Assembly (NCBI GenBank): GCA_028688145.1
Contig: JAQTYU010000002.1
Location: forward strand, 310,001-374,000
DNA from: Thiotrichaceae bacterium
Lineage (GTDB): Bacteria > Pseudomonadota > Gammaproteobacteria > Beggiatoales > Beggiatoaceae
Length of the DNA stretch: 64,000 nucleotides
Direction: 5' to 3'
Shown here: positions 28,798-38,311 of the stretch, in pieces
Layout: each line of letters starts with the position of its first letter
Position numbering within the stretch: the first letter of the stretch is position 1
Made by a program: the position numbers and the translations under genes
Notes under the pieces: generated by a model
What the model saw: the letters and a program-made list of their open reading frames with translations, nothing else
The model's database searches: none
Told to the model about the DNA's origin: nothing

Positions 28798-29409
28798 GAG
28801 TAGAGTCCCAAAGTAGAATAAACTAGGAAAAGTTATAAACTTAGAAAGAGGAAAATAGCTAAAAAGAGGAGTCTCCCATGAGCAATCTATTAGAACACCT
28901 AGAAGCCCTCACGGATAGTCGACATGCTAAAGGGAAGCGACATTCTCAAACTGCGACCCTTGCTATTGTACTTCTGGGGATGCTATGTGGGCATGTTCAT
29001 ATCAAAGCCCGTTTTGCTAAACAATATCAACCCCAGTTGGCATTAGCTCTTCCTCTGCCTATTTGATTCGGGTGAATCGAGTTTCAGAAAGAGGGAGTCA
29101 CACAACAGATTACATCAGCAATCAATGTTTATCTCCAGAAGACTATGCAGTCTATATACAAGGACATAGACAGATAGAAAATAACTTACACTGGGTTAAA
29201 GATGTGCTGTTTTTAGAAGATAAATGCAGGCTTAAGAAGCCTAGTCAGGCTTTAGTGATGGGGATATTGAGAAGCATGGCGCTCAATTTGTTAAGGCTTT
29301 CAGGTATTGATTCCTGCACAGAGGGTTTTATGTTTATGCAGGCTCAGTTTCAACATCCTTGGCTTCTTTTGCAGACATTTTAAACTTCTTCTACTTTGGG
29401 ACTCTACTC
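28798..29409 (+). mobile_element. Internally deleted ISAs1-family element with both ends
   Basis: This 612-bp element has intact 21-bp terminal inverted repeats: GAGTAGAGTCCCAAAGTAGAA at the left and its exact complement ending GGGACTCTACTC at the right. Inside are the transposase N-terminus (from the ATG at 28878, NLLEHLEALTDSRHAKGKRH, behind the ribosome binding site AGGAG) and, in another frame from 29063, its C-terminus (YIQGHRQIENNLHWVKDVLF, with the catalytic Glu). The DDE core is deleted. The right end abuts a palindromic-repeat arm. It cannot move by itself but could be mobilised in trans. Confidence 0.85.
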
Positions 29410-29488
29410 CCCCAACCCTCTAAAGGGGGCTAAACATAAACAAATGTGTCATGTTTAAAGTCCCCTTCAGGGGATTTAGGGGCGCAAT
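29407..29488. repeat. 82-bp palindromic repeat interrupted by ISAs1
   Basis: CTCCCCCAACCCTCTAAAGG through TTCAGGGGATTTAGGGGCGCAA is a repeat copy whose left end (ACTGCG) is replaced by the ISAs1 right terminus. This shows that the element inserted into a pre-existing repeat. Confidence 0.75.
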
Positions 29489-29489
29489 T

Positions 29490-29629
29490 AAAATCACTAT
29501 TAATCCTTGCGCTTCACATCCAAGTAATCGCGCCAATAAATTCACCGATAACACCACGCCACCCAAGCCGCATAGGTTGAATTGCCAACGGTAACTCAAG
29601 CTATGGATTTCACTAAAAGCACTTTTTAA
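29490..29629 (-). pseudogene. Coding-like remnant of an unknown membrane protein
   Basis: One minus-strand frame is open for about 45 codons without a start: SEIHSLSYRWQFNLCGLGG, then VVLSVNLLARLLGCEAQ. The composition is that of a membrane helix with flanking segments and looks like a gene end cut by the repeat. I do not recognise the family. The remainder up to 29849 shows only a short fragment related to the 60781 repeat (GAATTACGGTTCAG at 29652). Confidence 0.3.
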
Positions 29630-29849
29630 TTATGTAAATTATGATAATTGCGTGAATTACGGTTCAGACAAAATCCCCTAAAGCCCCCACCAGCGATTCT
29701 TTCACCCAAAAATCCAAATCACCCCAAAATTTTGCCAAAAATCCCCGACAACAACCCGAAAAACCTTGCATTTTCCAAATAAGTTTTATAGTTTAACAAC
29801 TATCTTATTTAGCCCATTGTGTCCTAATTCAAGGACTGCTGCTTGTGCC

Positions 29850-32800
29850 ATGAAAATTTTACAACTAAAACTCATCGCTTTTGGACTTTTTACCAATCAA
29901 ACGCTTGATTTCTCTAAAGGAGAATCGGGCTTACACCTGATTTCAGGGCTTAATGAAGCGGGCAAAAGCACCAGTTTACGGGCGATTAAACACCTCTTAT
30001 TCGGCATTCCCGAAACCACCGCCGACACTTATCGCCATCCCGCCAATCAATTACGGCTCGGCGCGAAATTACGCAATGTGCAAGGCGAAGAATTAGACAT
30101 CATCCGCCGCAAAGGGCGCAAACAAACCCTATTCGATACCAATGAAGACCCCTTAAATGAAGCCGTGTTATCGCGTTATTTAGGCGGCATTAATGAAGCG
30201 CAATTCAGTCATTTATTTTGCCTCGACCACCCACGTTTATTACAAGGCGGACAAGATTTACTCACGGGCGGCGGCGATGTGGGCGAAAGCTTATTTGAAG
30301 CAGGCACAGGCAGCTTAGGTTTACACGATGTATTAACAGAATTAGACCGTGAAGCCGATACGATTTTCAAAGCACGCGGCACTAAACCGCTGTTAAATCA
30401 GAAAAAGAAAGCCTACGATGAAATTTGTCAAAAACTGAATAACAGTGCTTTAGATGCCAATACTTGGGCAACGCTGGAACAAAGTTTAAACACCGCAAAA
30501 CAACAGCTTGCAGACGAGAATCAGCGGTGGCTGCATTTACAAACCGAATATAGCCGCCTTGATCGCATCAAACGCACCAGCCCCTTATTACAACGGCATC
30601 AGCAAATTACCCAACAACTTGCGCCTTTAGAAAATATCGTGCTGTTGCCCAAAAATGCCACTGCACGCCGTGTACAAGCCAGCTCTGAATTATCAAATGC
30701 TGAAAAACGCCAACAACAAGCGCAACTGAGCATTCAAGAACTCGAAACCCAGTTACAAAGTTTAGAAATTCCGCACTCCGTGCTAGTGCAAAAGCAAGTG
30801 ATTGATAATTTACGGGAACGTTTAGGCAGCCACCAAAAAGCCGCCCACGATTTGCCCAAGGTGAATACTGAAATGCGCTCAGCGGAAAGTGACGCACAAA
30901 GTTTGCTGCGCCGCATTTATCCCCACTTAAGTTTGGCAGACGCGCCCGCGCTCGCTTTGGATGCGGTGCAACGCGAAAAAATTAAGCATTTGGCAGATCA
31001 AGCCCCTGCTTTGCGTGAAAAACAGCGCAATTTACAAGAGCGTCTCGACCGTCTCGCCCAACAGTTGCAGCACAGTCAGCATAATTTGCAACAATTGCCC
31101 GCCGTGCCTGATGTCACGCAATTGCGTTATGCGGTGGGGCGTGCTGCAAAACAACAGGATTTAGAAGATGCTTTCGCCAAGGAAGACAAGGAGATGCGTC
31201 TGCTGGCGGTGAAAATTGAAGTCGCCTTAAAACAATTGCCATTGTGGGAAGATAGTCTCGACGAATTGGAAAAAATCGCCCTGCCCAGTGCGGAACGCAT
31301 TGAAAGTTTTGACGCACGTTTTAAAGAAATTAAAATCGATCAAGACCGCCTCAAAGAACGCTTGCTAGAGATGCGGACACGTTTACAAAATGCGACACAA
31401 AAACTTGAAGTGCTGCGGTGTGCGGAAGTGCCTACTGAAGCCGATTTAGCCGCCGCCCGTGAATTACGTCAACAACATTGGCAAACTTTAACCCAAAACC
31501 CTAACGCAACTACGCATTATCCCGTGTTTGAAGAAGCGATGTTAGGTGCCGATGAAATTGCGGATCGTTTGCGCCGTGAAGCGGGTCGGGTAGCAGAACA
31601 GGCGAATTTGCTGGTTGAAAAACGTATGGTACAAGCCGAGAAAGAGAAATTAACCAGTAAATGGCATTTGTGCAACGAAAATTTGGCAGCCTTGCAAAGT
31701 GAATGGGATACTGCGTGGGATATGTTGCCGATCAAGCCGTGGACCCCGCCAGAAATGCGGAAGTGGCTGCATGAATGCTTAAAAATTCGTGAACAAATTA
31801 ATGTGTTACGTGAACGCCGCCAACAACTTGCCAGCCGTGAATTGTTAATTAACGAATTGCGTGCCACTTTGCAACAAGCTTTGCAAAAACTGCCTGATAG
31901 CCAGCATACGGAATTAGAACGCCTTGCAGATTTACTGTCTTACAGCGAGCAATATCTTGCCAAAACTGAACAATTGCAGCGGCAACATGTAGAATTAACG
32001 CAAGAAATTCAACGTGTCAGCCAAGAACAACAGCAATTTGCGCAGCAACAAGAAAACACCACGCAAGCCTTACACACTTGGCAAACGGCTTGGCAACAAG
32101 CCTTACAACCTTTGCAATTGCCCGCAGATACGCTTGTGGAAACGGCGCGTAATGTCTTGGAAAATCTGGATCAGGTTTTAGCCAAATTGGAAAAAATCGA
32201 AAGCTTTCGGCGCAGAATTGAACGCATGGAAGAAGATGCTTTGAATTTCCGCAGCGAAGTCGCGCAGTTGGTGGCGACAATTGCGCCGCAGTGGACGACG
32301 GAAAGCGTTGAACAGGTGATTCCTTTGCTCGCTAAACAAGCCAGCCAAGCGGAAAAAGATGCGACCCGCGCCGAGCAATTACAGCAGGCTTTGCAAACCG
32401 AACGCGCTCGTCAGGCTGAGGCAAATCGGGCGATTGAAGTCGCAAAAACGGAGTTGCAAACTTTGCTGACGCAGGCGCATTGCAGCGAAGTTGAGGCTTT
32501 GGAGTTGGCAGAATCGGCATCGATACAAAAGAAAGATTTACAGCAAAAACAAGCAGAATTGGAACGGCAATTGCTCGAATCGGGCGATGGCGCGTCTTTG
32601 GAAGAATTGGCAGTTGCTGCGCTGAGTGTGGATAAAGACCAACTCGGGGCGCAATTACAAAGTTATCTTGAGCAAATTCAAGCGGCTGAACAAGCACGTT
32701 CTGAATTGGATCAGCGCGTCGGGGGTTTAAATAACGAATTGAAGCGTATGGATGGCAATGGAACTGCCGCGCTGGCTGCGGACGAGGCACAATCGACGCT

Positions 32801-33335
32801 CGCAGAAATTCAGGAATTGAGCACGCGCTATATGCAGGTACAACTGGCGGCGACGGTGTTGCGCAAAGCGATTGAACGTTATCGTGAACAACATCAAGCC
32901 CCGATTGTGCAACGTGCCAGCGAGTTGTTTAAACGCCTGACTTTGGGACGTTTTACCCGTTTAGAGTCGGATTATACCCACGGCGATCATCCGATTTTGG
33001 TCGGAATTCGCACGGGAGAACGCCAAGGGATTCCCACCGAAGCGATGAGCGACGGCACGCGCGATCAGTTGTATTTAGCTTTGTATCTTGCCAGCATTGA
33101 ACGCTATTTAACCCGTCACACTCCGCTGCCTTTGGTGTTAGACGATATTTTGATTAATTTTGATGATGAACGCTCCCGCGCCACGCTGTCGGTGTTGGGG
33201 GAATTGTGCCAGCGCACGCAGGTTTTATTCTTCACGCACCACCCGCGTTTAGAAGAATTGGCGCGTAAGGCTGTGCCCAGCAAACAATTAATCGTTCATC
33301 ATTTGGATGCAACCCCGATGAATTTATTATTATGA
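29850..33335 (+). CDS. YhaN-like SMC-type ATPase
   Basis: This is a large AAA/ABC-class ATPase of about 1161 residues with the SMC/Rad50 layout. The Walker A motif GLNEAGKST is at about residues 34-42; a very long Gln/Glu-rich coiled coil follows (about 200-1000); the signature (MSDGTRDQLYLALYLA) and Walker B (PLVLDDILINFDDERS) are near the C-terminus. The N-terminal KILQLKLIAFGLFTNQTLDF and the length match YhaN, which normally works with a YhaO/SbcD-like nuclease. No such nuclease is beside it. I chose the ATG at 29850, preceded by AAGGA, over an upstream TTG. It overlaps the GNAT gene by 4 bases. Confidence 0.88.
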   Translation: MKILQLKLIAFGLFTNQTLDFSKGESGLHLISGLNEAGKSTSLRAIKHLLFGIPETTADTYRHPANQLRLGAKLRNVQGEELDIIRRKGRKQTLFDTNEDPLNEAVLSRYLGGINEAQFSHLFCLDHPRLLQGGQDLLTGGGDVGESLFEAGTGSLGLHDVLTELDREADTIFKARGTKPLLNQKKKAYDEICQKLNNSALDANTWATLEQSLNTAKQQLADENQRWLHLQTEYSRLDRIKRTSPLLQRHQQITQQLAPLENIVLLPKNATARRVQASSELSNAEKRQQQAQLSIQELETQLQSLEIPHSVLVQKQVIDNLRERLGSHQKAAHDLPKVNTEMRSAESDAQSLLRRIYPHLSLADAPALALDAVQREKIKHLADQAPALREKQRNLQERLDRLAQQLQHSQHNLQQLPAVPDVTQLRYAVGRAAKQQDLEDAFAKEDKEMRLLAVKIEVALKQLPLWEDSLDELEKIALPSAERIESFDARFKEIKIDQDRLKERLLEMRTRLQNATQKLEVLRCAEVPTEADLAAARELRQQHWQTLTQNPNATTHYPVFEEAMLGADEIADRLRREAGRVAEQANLLVEKRMVQAEKEKLTSKWHLCNENLAALQSEWDTAWDMLPIKPWTPPEMRKWLHECLKIREQINVLRERRQQLASRELLINELRATLQQALQKLPDSQHTELERLADLLSYSEQYLAKTEQLQRQHVELTQEIQRVSQEQQQFAQQQENTTQALHTWQTAWQQALQPLQLPADTLVETARNVLENLDQVLAKLEKIESFRRRIERMEEDALNFRSEVAQLVATIAPQWTTESVEQVIPLLAKQASQAEKDATRAEQLQQALQTERARQAEANRAIEVAKTELQTLLTQAHCSEVEALELAESASIQKKDLQQKQAELERQLLESGDGASLEELAVAALSVDKDQLGAQLQSYLEQIQAAEQARSELDQRVGGLNNELKRMDGNGTAALAADEAQSTLAEIQELSTRYMQVQLAATVLRKAIERYREQHQAPIVQRASELFKRLTLGRFTRLESDYTHGDHPILVGIRTGERQGIPTEAMSDGTRDQLYLALYLASIERYLTRHTPLPLVLDDILINFDDERSRATLSVLGELCQRTQVLFFTHHPRLEELARKAVPSKQLIVHHLDATPMNLLL

Positions 33336-33772
33336 ATATTGAAATCCAGCCCTTACGTATTGAAGATTATCAAGAAGTGACTGAATTATGGCGCAATTGT
33401 GAAGGCATTAATATGCGCGAAGACGATAACCGCCGCAATTTAGATCGCTATTTGCAGCGCAATCCTAATTTAAGTTTTGTGGCGCGTTATAACCAAAAAA
33501 TCATTGCGGCGATTTTGTGCGGGCATGATGGGCGGCGCGGCTATTTGTATCATTTGGCAGTCGCTCCCGAATATCGGCGCAACGGTATTGCCAGTTCTTT
33601 GGTGGAAAAAAGTCAGATTTCTTTACACGCGCTGGGGATTCGGAAATGTCATATTTTTGTGATGAAAGAGAATGAATCTGCACAAAAATTTTGGGAGTTT
33701 TTGAGCTGGCGACAACGCCAAGATTTACACATGATGTCTTTCAATATTATGGGGAATGCGGACGCGTTTTGA
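33332..33772 (+). CDS. GNAT-family acetyltransferase
   Basis: This is a 146-residue N-acetyltransferase of the YpeA/RimI-like type. The acetyl-CoA loop is visible in LAVAPEYRRNGIASSLVEKS, and ENESAQKFWEFLSWR is the usual C-terminal motif. The start codon overlaps the stop of the YhaN-like gene (ATGA), so the two are translationally coupled. The substrate is unknown. Confidence 0.88.
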   Translation: MNIEIQPLRIEDYQEVTELWRNCEGINMREDDNRRNLDRYLQRNPNLSFVARYNQKIIAAILCGHDGRRGYLYHLAVAPEYRRNGIASSLVEKSQISLHALGIRKCHIFVMKENESAQKFWEFLSWRQRQDLHMMSFNIMGNADAF

Positions 33773-33788
33773 GTAGCTTAAAGCTTAA

Positions 33789-33880
33789 CCGCGCCCCCAA
33801 CCCCCTAAAGCACTACCGTTAAGTTAAGCACGGAATGAGGTTAGATTCGGGGTTTAGCTGCCCCCTTTTTCAAAGGGGGT
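33789..33880. repeat. Decayed palindromic repeat plus hairpin
   Basis: CCGCGCCCCCAACCCCCTAA (33789 onward) is one arm of the 82-bp repeat. It is followed by a GTTAAGTTAAGCACGGAATG stretch and a CCCCCTTTTTCAAAGGGGG hairpin. It lies between the GNAT gene and convergent obgE. Confidence 0.55.
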
Positions 33881-33917
33881 GAAGGGCTTTTGTCCGAAGC
33901 ACTCTTTTCACAATGAC

Positions 33918-33959
33918 CGCAATTCACACAATTATTTTTATGTCATTGTGTGAATTGCG
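33918..33959 (-). repeat. Perfect inverted repeat after obgE
   Basis: The 15-bp arms CGCAATTCACACAAT and ATTGTGTGAATTGCG surround a 12-base loop just past the obgE stop. The sequence with its neighbour GGTTCAG is related to the 103-bp repeat at 60781-60883. It may serve as an obgE terminator, although no T run follows. Confidence 0.6.
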
Positions 33960-33965
33960 CGTAAA

Positions 33966-35060
<1,095 letters not shown>

Positions 35061-35086
35061 TCAATATGTAATCAGGCTAGTTGCGA

Positions 35087-35350
35087 TTATTCGGCAACGG
35101 GAACAACGTTCACAAAGCGACGTTGATGTAAGCCTTTTACTTGGAATTTAACCACGCCGTCTGCTTTTGCAAACAAGGTGTCATCTTTACCAATACCGAC
35201 ATTCACCCCAGGGTGATATTGCGTGCCACGTTGACGGATTAAGATGTTGCCAGCAACAACTTGTTCGCCACCAAAACGTTTTACGCCAAGTCGTTTCGAC
35301 TCGGAATCACGACCGTTGCGGCTACTACCGCCAGCTTTCTTATGTGCCAT
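35087..35350 (-). CDS. rpmA: 50S ribosomal protein L27
   Basis: This is an 87-residue L27 with the conserved start [20 protein letters not shown] and the segment [19 protein letters not shown]. It contributes to the peptidyl-transferase centre of the large subunit. It is co-transcribed with rplU, 17 bases upstream, as in most bacteria. The protein is complete and unremarkable, with no N-terminal extension of the Firmicutes type that needs protease processing. Confidence 0.98.
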   Translation of the reverse strand: MAHKKAGGSSRNGRDSESKRLGVKRFGGEQVVAGNILIRQRGTQYHPGVNVGIGKDDTLFAKADGVVKFQVKGLHQRRFVNVVPVAE

Positions 35351-35367
35351 TTTGAACTTCCTCTTGC

Positions 35368-35682
35368 TTACGCTGCGCTAATGCTGGTCACTTTCACTTC
35401 GGTGAAATGTTGACGATGCCCCATTTGTTTACGGAAATGCTTACGCCGTCTAAACTTAATAATGGTTACTTTCTTGGCGCGACCGTGATTTTCCACGGTT
35501 GCCGTGACTTTGCCGCCTGCAACGTAAGGTGCGCCGATGGTGATTTTCTCGCCGTCGCCCACTAACAAGACTTTGTCAAAATCTACGCTTGCACCTTCTT
35601 CTGCGACAATCTTTTCTATCCGAACAACTGTCCCTTCAGATACCTTATATTGTTTGCCGCCTGTTTCAATTACAGCGTACAT
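35368..35682 (-). CDS. rplU: 50S ribosomal protein L21
   Basis: This is a 104-residue L21 beginning [17 protein letters not shown], with the C-terminal [20 protein letters not shown] that binds 23S rRNA. Standard length. It is the first gene of the rplU-rpmA(-obgE) cluster. The upstream gap to 36015 contains an AT-rich region suited to the promoter, but I cannot fix the boxes, and then an 82-bp repeat. Confidence 0.98.
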   Translation of the reverse strand: MYAVIETGGKQYKVSEGTVVRIEKIVAEEGASVDFDKVLLVGDGEKITIGAPYVAGGKVTATVENHGRAKKVTIIKFRRRKHFRKQMGHRQHFTEVKVTSISAA

Positions 35683-35909
35683 GCTATTCTGCCTTTTACT
35701 AAAAATGAATTTAACGGAAACTATCCGTCATGAATTTAAGCTAAATCTATAAAGCCCTCAATTTTAATTAATTTTGTTATAAATTACAACAACATTTTAC
35801 ACAGTACATCTTGTAGAGAATTTGCTACAATGCCTGTAGTCATCGGGGTTGACGCGGGATTTTAGAGTTTTTTACGATGCAGTCACTCATTTTTTTCCCC
35901 TCACTGCAA

Positions 35910-35991
35910 CTGCGCCCCCAACCCCCTGAAGGGGGCTAAAGACAAAAATTTAGTTTTTTAAGTCCCCTTTAGGGGATTTAGGGGCGCAGTT
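35910..35991. repeat. 82-bp palindromic repeat, copy 2
   Basis: ACTGCGCCCCCAACCCCCTG at the left and GATTTAGGGGCGCAGT at the right. It has the same length as the copy at 14195-14276 in inverted orientation, and both are intact. It lies in the gap (35683-36015) upstream of the nuclease-like gene. Confidence 0.85.
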
Positions 35992-36015
35992 AAAAATTCA
36001 TCACAGGAAATCCGT

Positions 36016-36567
36016 ATGGGCTTGTTTCAAAAAATATGGGCGTTGTTGACCCGCAAAAAATATAATCCCGTCGATTTGTCCAAACAGAAAGGGGATGCGT
36101 TTGAAAATTATGTGATTCAGAAATTTGACCGCGCTTATTTCGCGTTGAAAGACATGCGTAGTGATAAAGGCGTGAAAGGATTTTATCCTGAATCTAATAC
36201 TTACCCCGATTTAACTTTAGAATATAAGCCTGCAAAACAGCGGTTTGCAGTGGAATGCAAGTGGCGGCAACATTGGCAAACTCGCAGCAATGGTAGTGCG
36301 TTTATTAATTGGGCGGGCGGTACGACTAAAGAAAAAGGTCTACAAAAAATTCAGAATTACGCCAAGTATGCCAACACGCAAAATATGCCTGTGTTTGTGG
36401 TGATTGGTATCGGGGGCACGGCTGAACGTCCGAAAGATTTATATGTAGTGCCTTTGAATTCCTTGAAAAGTCCGTTTGTAGACCGTCCGTATTTAACCCA
36501 ATTTCAGCGGCGCGATTTGAGTCGTAATTTTTTCTTTGATGCTAAGAAATTGAGTTTGACGCTTTAA
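36016..36567 (+). CDS. PD-(D/E)XK nuclease-like protein
   Basis: This is a 183-residue protein with a restriction-endonuclease-like core. The catalytic motif is seen as Asp in NTYPDLTLEY and ExK in FAVECKWRQ, with FENYVIQKFDR upstream, the usual helix with conserved Glu. A short basic N-terminus (FQKIWALLTRKKYNP) could touch the membrane or DNA. It is similar in size to small Mrr-like or NERD-like domains. No methyltransferase or helicase is beside it; it stands alone between two palindromic repeats, next to an IS607 element, so it may be accessory DNA. The function is not known. Confidence 0.7.
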   Translation: MGLFQKIWALLTRKKYNPVDLSKQKGDAFENYVIQKFDRAYFALKDMRSDKGVKGFYPESNTYPDLTLEYKPAKQRFAVECKWRQHWQTRSNGSAFINWAGGTTKEKGLQKIQNYAKYANTQNMPVFVVIGIGGTAERPKDLYVVPLNSLKSPFVDRPYLTQFQRRDLSRNFFFDAKKLSLTL

Positions 36568-36572
36568 AATTG

Positions 36573-36655
36573 ACTGCGCCCCCAACCCTTTAAAGGGGGC
36601 TAAACCTAAAATATTTTGTCTTTGTAAGTCCCCTTTAGGAGATGGGGGACGAAGT
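36573..36655. repeat. 82-bp palindromic repeat, diverged copy
   Basis: ACTGCGCCCCCAACCCTTTA at the left, GATGGGGGACGAAGT at the right: a diverged copy of the repeat, in the same orientation as 35910-35991. It and that copy bracket the nuclease-like gene. Confidence 0.7.
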
Positions 36656-36737
36656 GATTTTAAATAACACTTTAAGGGTTGACACATAGTATCTAATTTA
36701 CTAACGGTCACTAACATATACTAAATAATATAAAACA

Positions 36738-37198
36738 ATGAAATACTATACCAGTCGAGAAGCATCAAAGATTTTGGATGTTCATGTAAACACATTTGCC
36801 GTGTGTCTAGCGCAAAACAACGAAACGACCTTGCAAGACAAGTGGATTTTATGCGAGAAAAATATCCCAACGCAGAAATCATCAAAGACATTAGAGGCGG
36901 TCTCAACTTCAAACGGAAAGAACTTAAAACCATTTTGGAACGAGCAATGCGCGGCGATGGCATCGAACTTATGGTTACCCACTGAGACTGACTGGCTAGA
37001 TTCGGACAAGACCTTATCAAATAAGTTATCGAGTTTAATGGTGGAAAACTCGTGGTTCTCGACCAAACTGCTTGTTCGCCCGAATAAGAACTTACCAAAG
37101 ACTTGCTCAATATCCTACACGTCTTTAGTTACCGAATGCACGGACTTAGAAATTACAAAAAGCAAGTTGCACAAGCTACATCTAACAGCACAGAATAA
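36738..37198 (+). pseudogene. tnpA: Broken IS607 serine recombinase TnpA
   Basis: The start KYYTSREASKILDVHVNT is the MerR-like HTH of IS607 TnpA. It then skips about 45 expected residues and continues in another frame with CRVSSAKQRNDLARQVDFM (catalytic Ser) and RGGLNFKRKELKTILERAMR. Four in-frame stops follow within HxDxLARFGQDLIK, VIEFNGGK and PExELTKDLL; the first two sit where Arg is expected, fitting CGA to TGA. The last segment is FSYRMHGLRNYKKQVAQ. The recombinase is dead. The long reading frame over this region in the tnpB frame is a chance fusion. Confidence 0.85.
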
Positions 37199-38276
37199 GA
37201 TGCACTTCAACAAGTGGCTGAGAGTGAGTCGTTTTGTTTATAACACCACCATAGCCTTGTTGCGTGATTACGAAGGCGATAAAAAGCCGTCGTGGATGGA
37301 CATTAAAAAGATGTTCACACGTTTATTGCCTGAATGGACAAAGGACACACCTTTTCAAGTCAAGGGTATGGCAATTAAAGACGCACATAATGCTTTTTGG
37401 AAAACCTGTAAAACCAACAAAGGTAGGGGTAAGCCGACTACGTTTCGGTTTCGTAGTCGCAAAGACCCTGTTCAATCTTGTTTCATTCCAAAATCAGCAA
37501 TCAGCCTAAACGGCATCTATCCACAAATATCTGGTAAAGGTTTGGGTTATACCGAATCTTTACCAGAATCTTGTTTAGATTCAAGGCTGGTTTGGAAAGC
37601 GGGCAAATTTTACTTAGCCGTCCCCGCAAAATACCGTGTCCCTTCTGGCGATAACCAAGCCCACGGTGTAGTAGCGATAGACCCTGGTGTAAGAACATTT
37701 GCCACTTTCTACTCCACCGAAAGCTGCGGTCTTTTGGGTCACAGTGACTTTTCACGGATTCAAAGAATGGCACACTACCTTGATGATTTGGTTTCGCGCG
37801 CTTCAAAAGCGGGAAAACAAAAGAAAAAATGCATGATGCTGGCGGGACTTAGAATGCGTCAAAAAGTACAAAACTTAATCGACGAATTGCATCATAAAAC
37901 TGCGTTATTTCTGGTTAAGAACTTTGATTGCATTTTATTGCCTACTTTTGAAACCTCTCAAATGGTAGGACGTTCAGGACGCAAAATTAGATGTAAAACA
38001 GTTCGCAATATGCTCACGTTTGCTCATTATCGTTTTAAGCAATTTTTGAAAAACAAAGCTAGTGAGCATGGCAAAACTGTTGTTGATGTATGCGAAGCCT
38101 ATACCAGCAAAACTCACCCTGAGACAGGTGAAATTAAACAAACAGGTGGAGCAAAAAGAATACGGTTGTTATCTGGGGAATGGGTCAACAGAGACATCGT
38201 CGGAGCGCGTAATATTCTTTTACGCGCATTGGTAGATAAACCCGACTGTTTTACAGTCGCAGTTGGCATTAGTTAG
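37167..38276 (+). CDS. tnpB: TnpB RNA-guided nuclease of IS607
   Basis: The intact part is about 369 residues starting at a TTG (37167; the true start may differ slightly). The N-terminus (KLHKLHLTAQNKMHFNKWLR, VSRFVYNTTIALLRD) matches TnpB. The RuvC motifs are present: Asp in VVAIDPGVRTFATFY, Glu in LLPTFETSQMV, Asp in NRDIVGARNILLRAL. The usual zinc-ribbon cysteines (TSKTCxxCG ... CxxC) are replaced: this protein reads YTSKTHPETGEIKQTGG. TnpB proteins cut DNA guided by an RNA made from the element's right end. Here no frameshift or stop is seen although tnpA is ruined. The guide would extend into the flank, i.e. the pfp leader. Confidence 0.85.
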   Translation: MHKLHLTAQNKMHFNKWLRVSRFVYNTTIALLRDYEGDKKPSWMDIKKMFTRLLPEWTKDTPFQVKGMAIKDAHNAFWKTCKTNKGRGKPTTFRFRSRKDPVQSCFIPKSAISLNGIYPQISGKGLGYTESLPESCLDSRLVWKAGKFYLAVPAKYRVPSGDNQAHGVVAIDPGVRTFATFYSTESCGLLGHSDFSRIQRMAHYLDDLVSRASKAGKQKKKCMMLAGLRMRQKVQNLIDELHHKTALFLVKNFDCILLPTFETSQMVGRSGRKIRCKTVRNMLTFAHYRFKQFLKNKASEHGKTVVDVCEAYTSKTHPETGEIKQTGGAKRIRLLSGEWVNRDIVGARNILLRALVDKPDCFTVAVGIS

Positions 38277-38311
38277 ATAATGTTAAGAAAAAATTATCGG
38301 AGAAGCGAAAT

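Larger units (their letters stand above)
36670..38290 (+). mobile_element. IS607-type element with dead tnpA and intact tnpB
   Basis: The approximate extent is taken from the tnpA and tnpB positions; IS607 elements have no terminal repeats, so the exact ends cannot be read. The left end lies between the repeat at 36655 and the tnpA start. The right end must be between the tnpB stop (38276) and the pfp ribosome binding site (about 38297). Confidence 0.75.

Noticed and set aside
36738..38276. A single 512-residue TnpB-like protein
   Set aside because: Its first about 140 residues read across tnpA in the wrong frame. The recombinase motifs are in another frame, so this is a chance fusion and only about 369 residues are TnpB.
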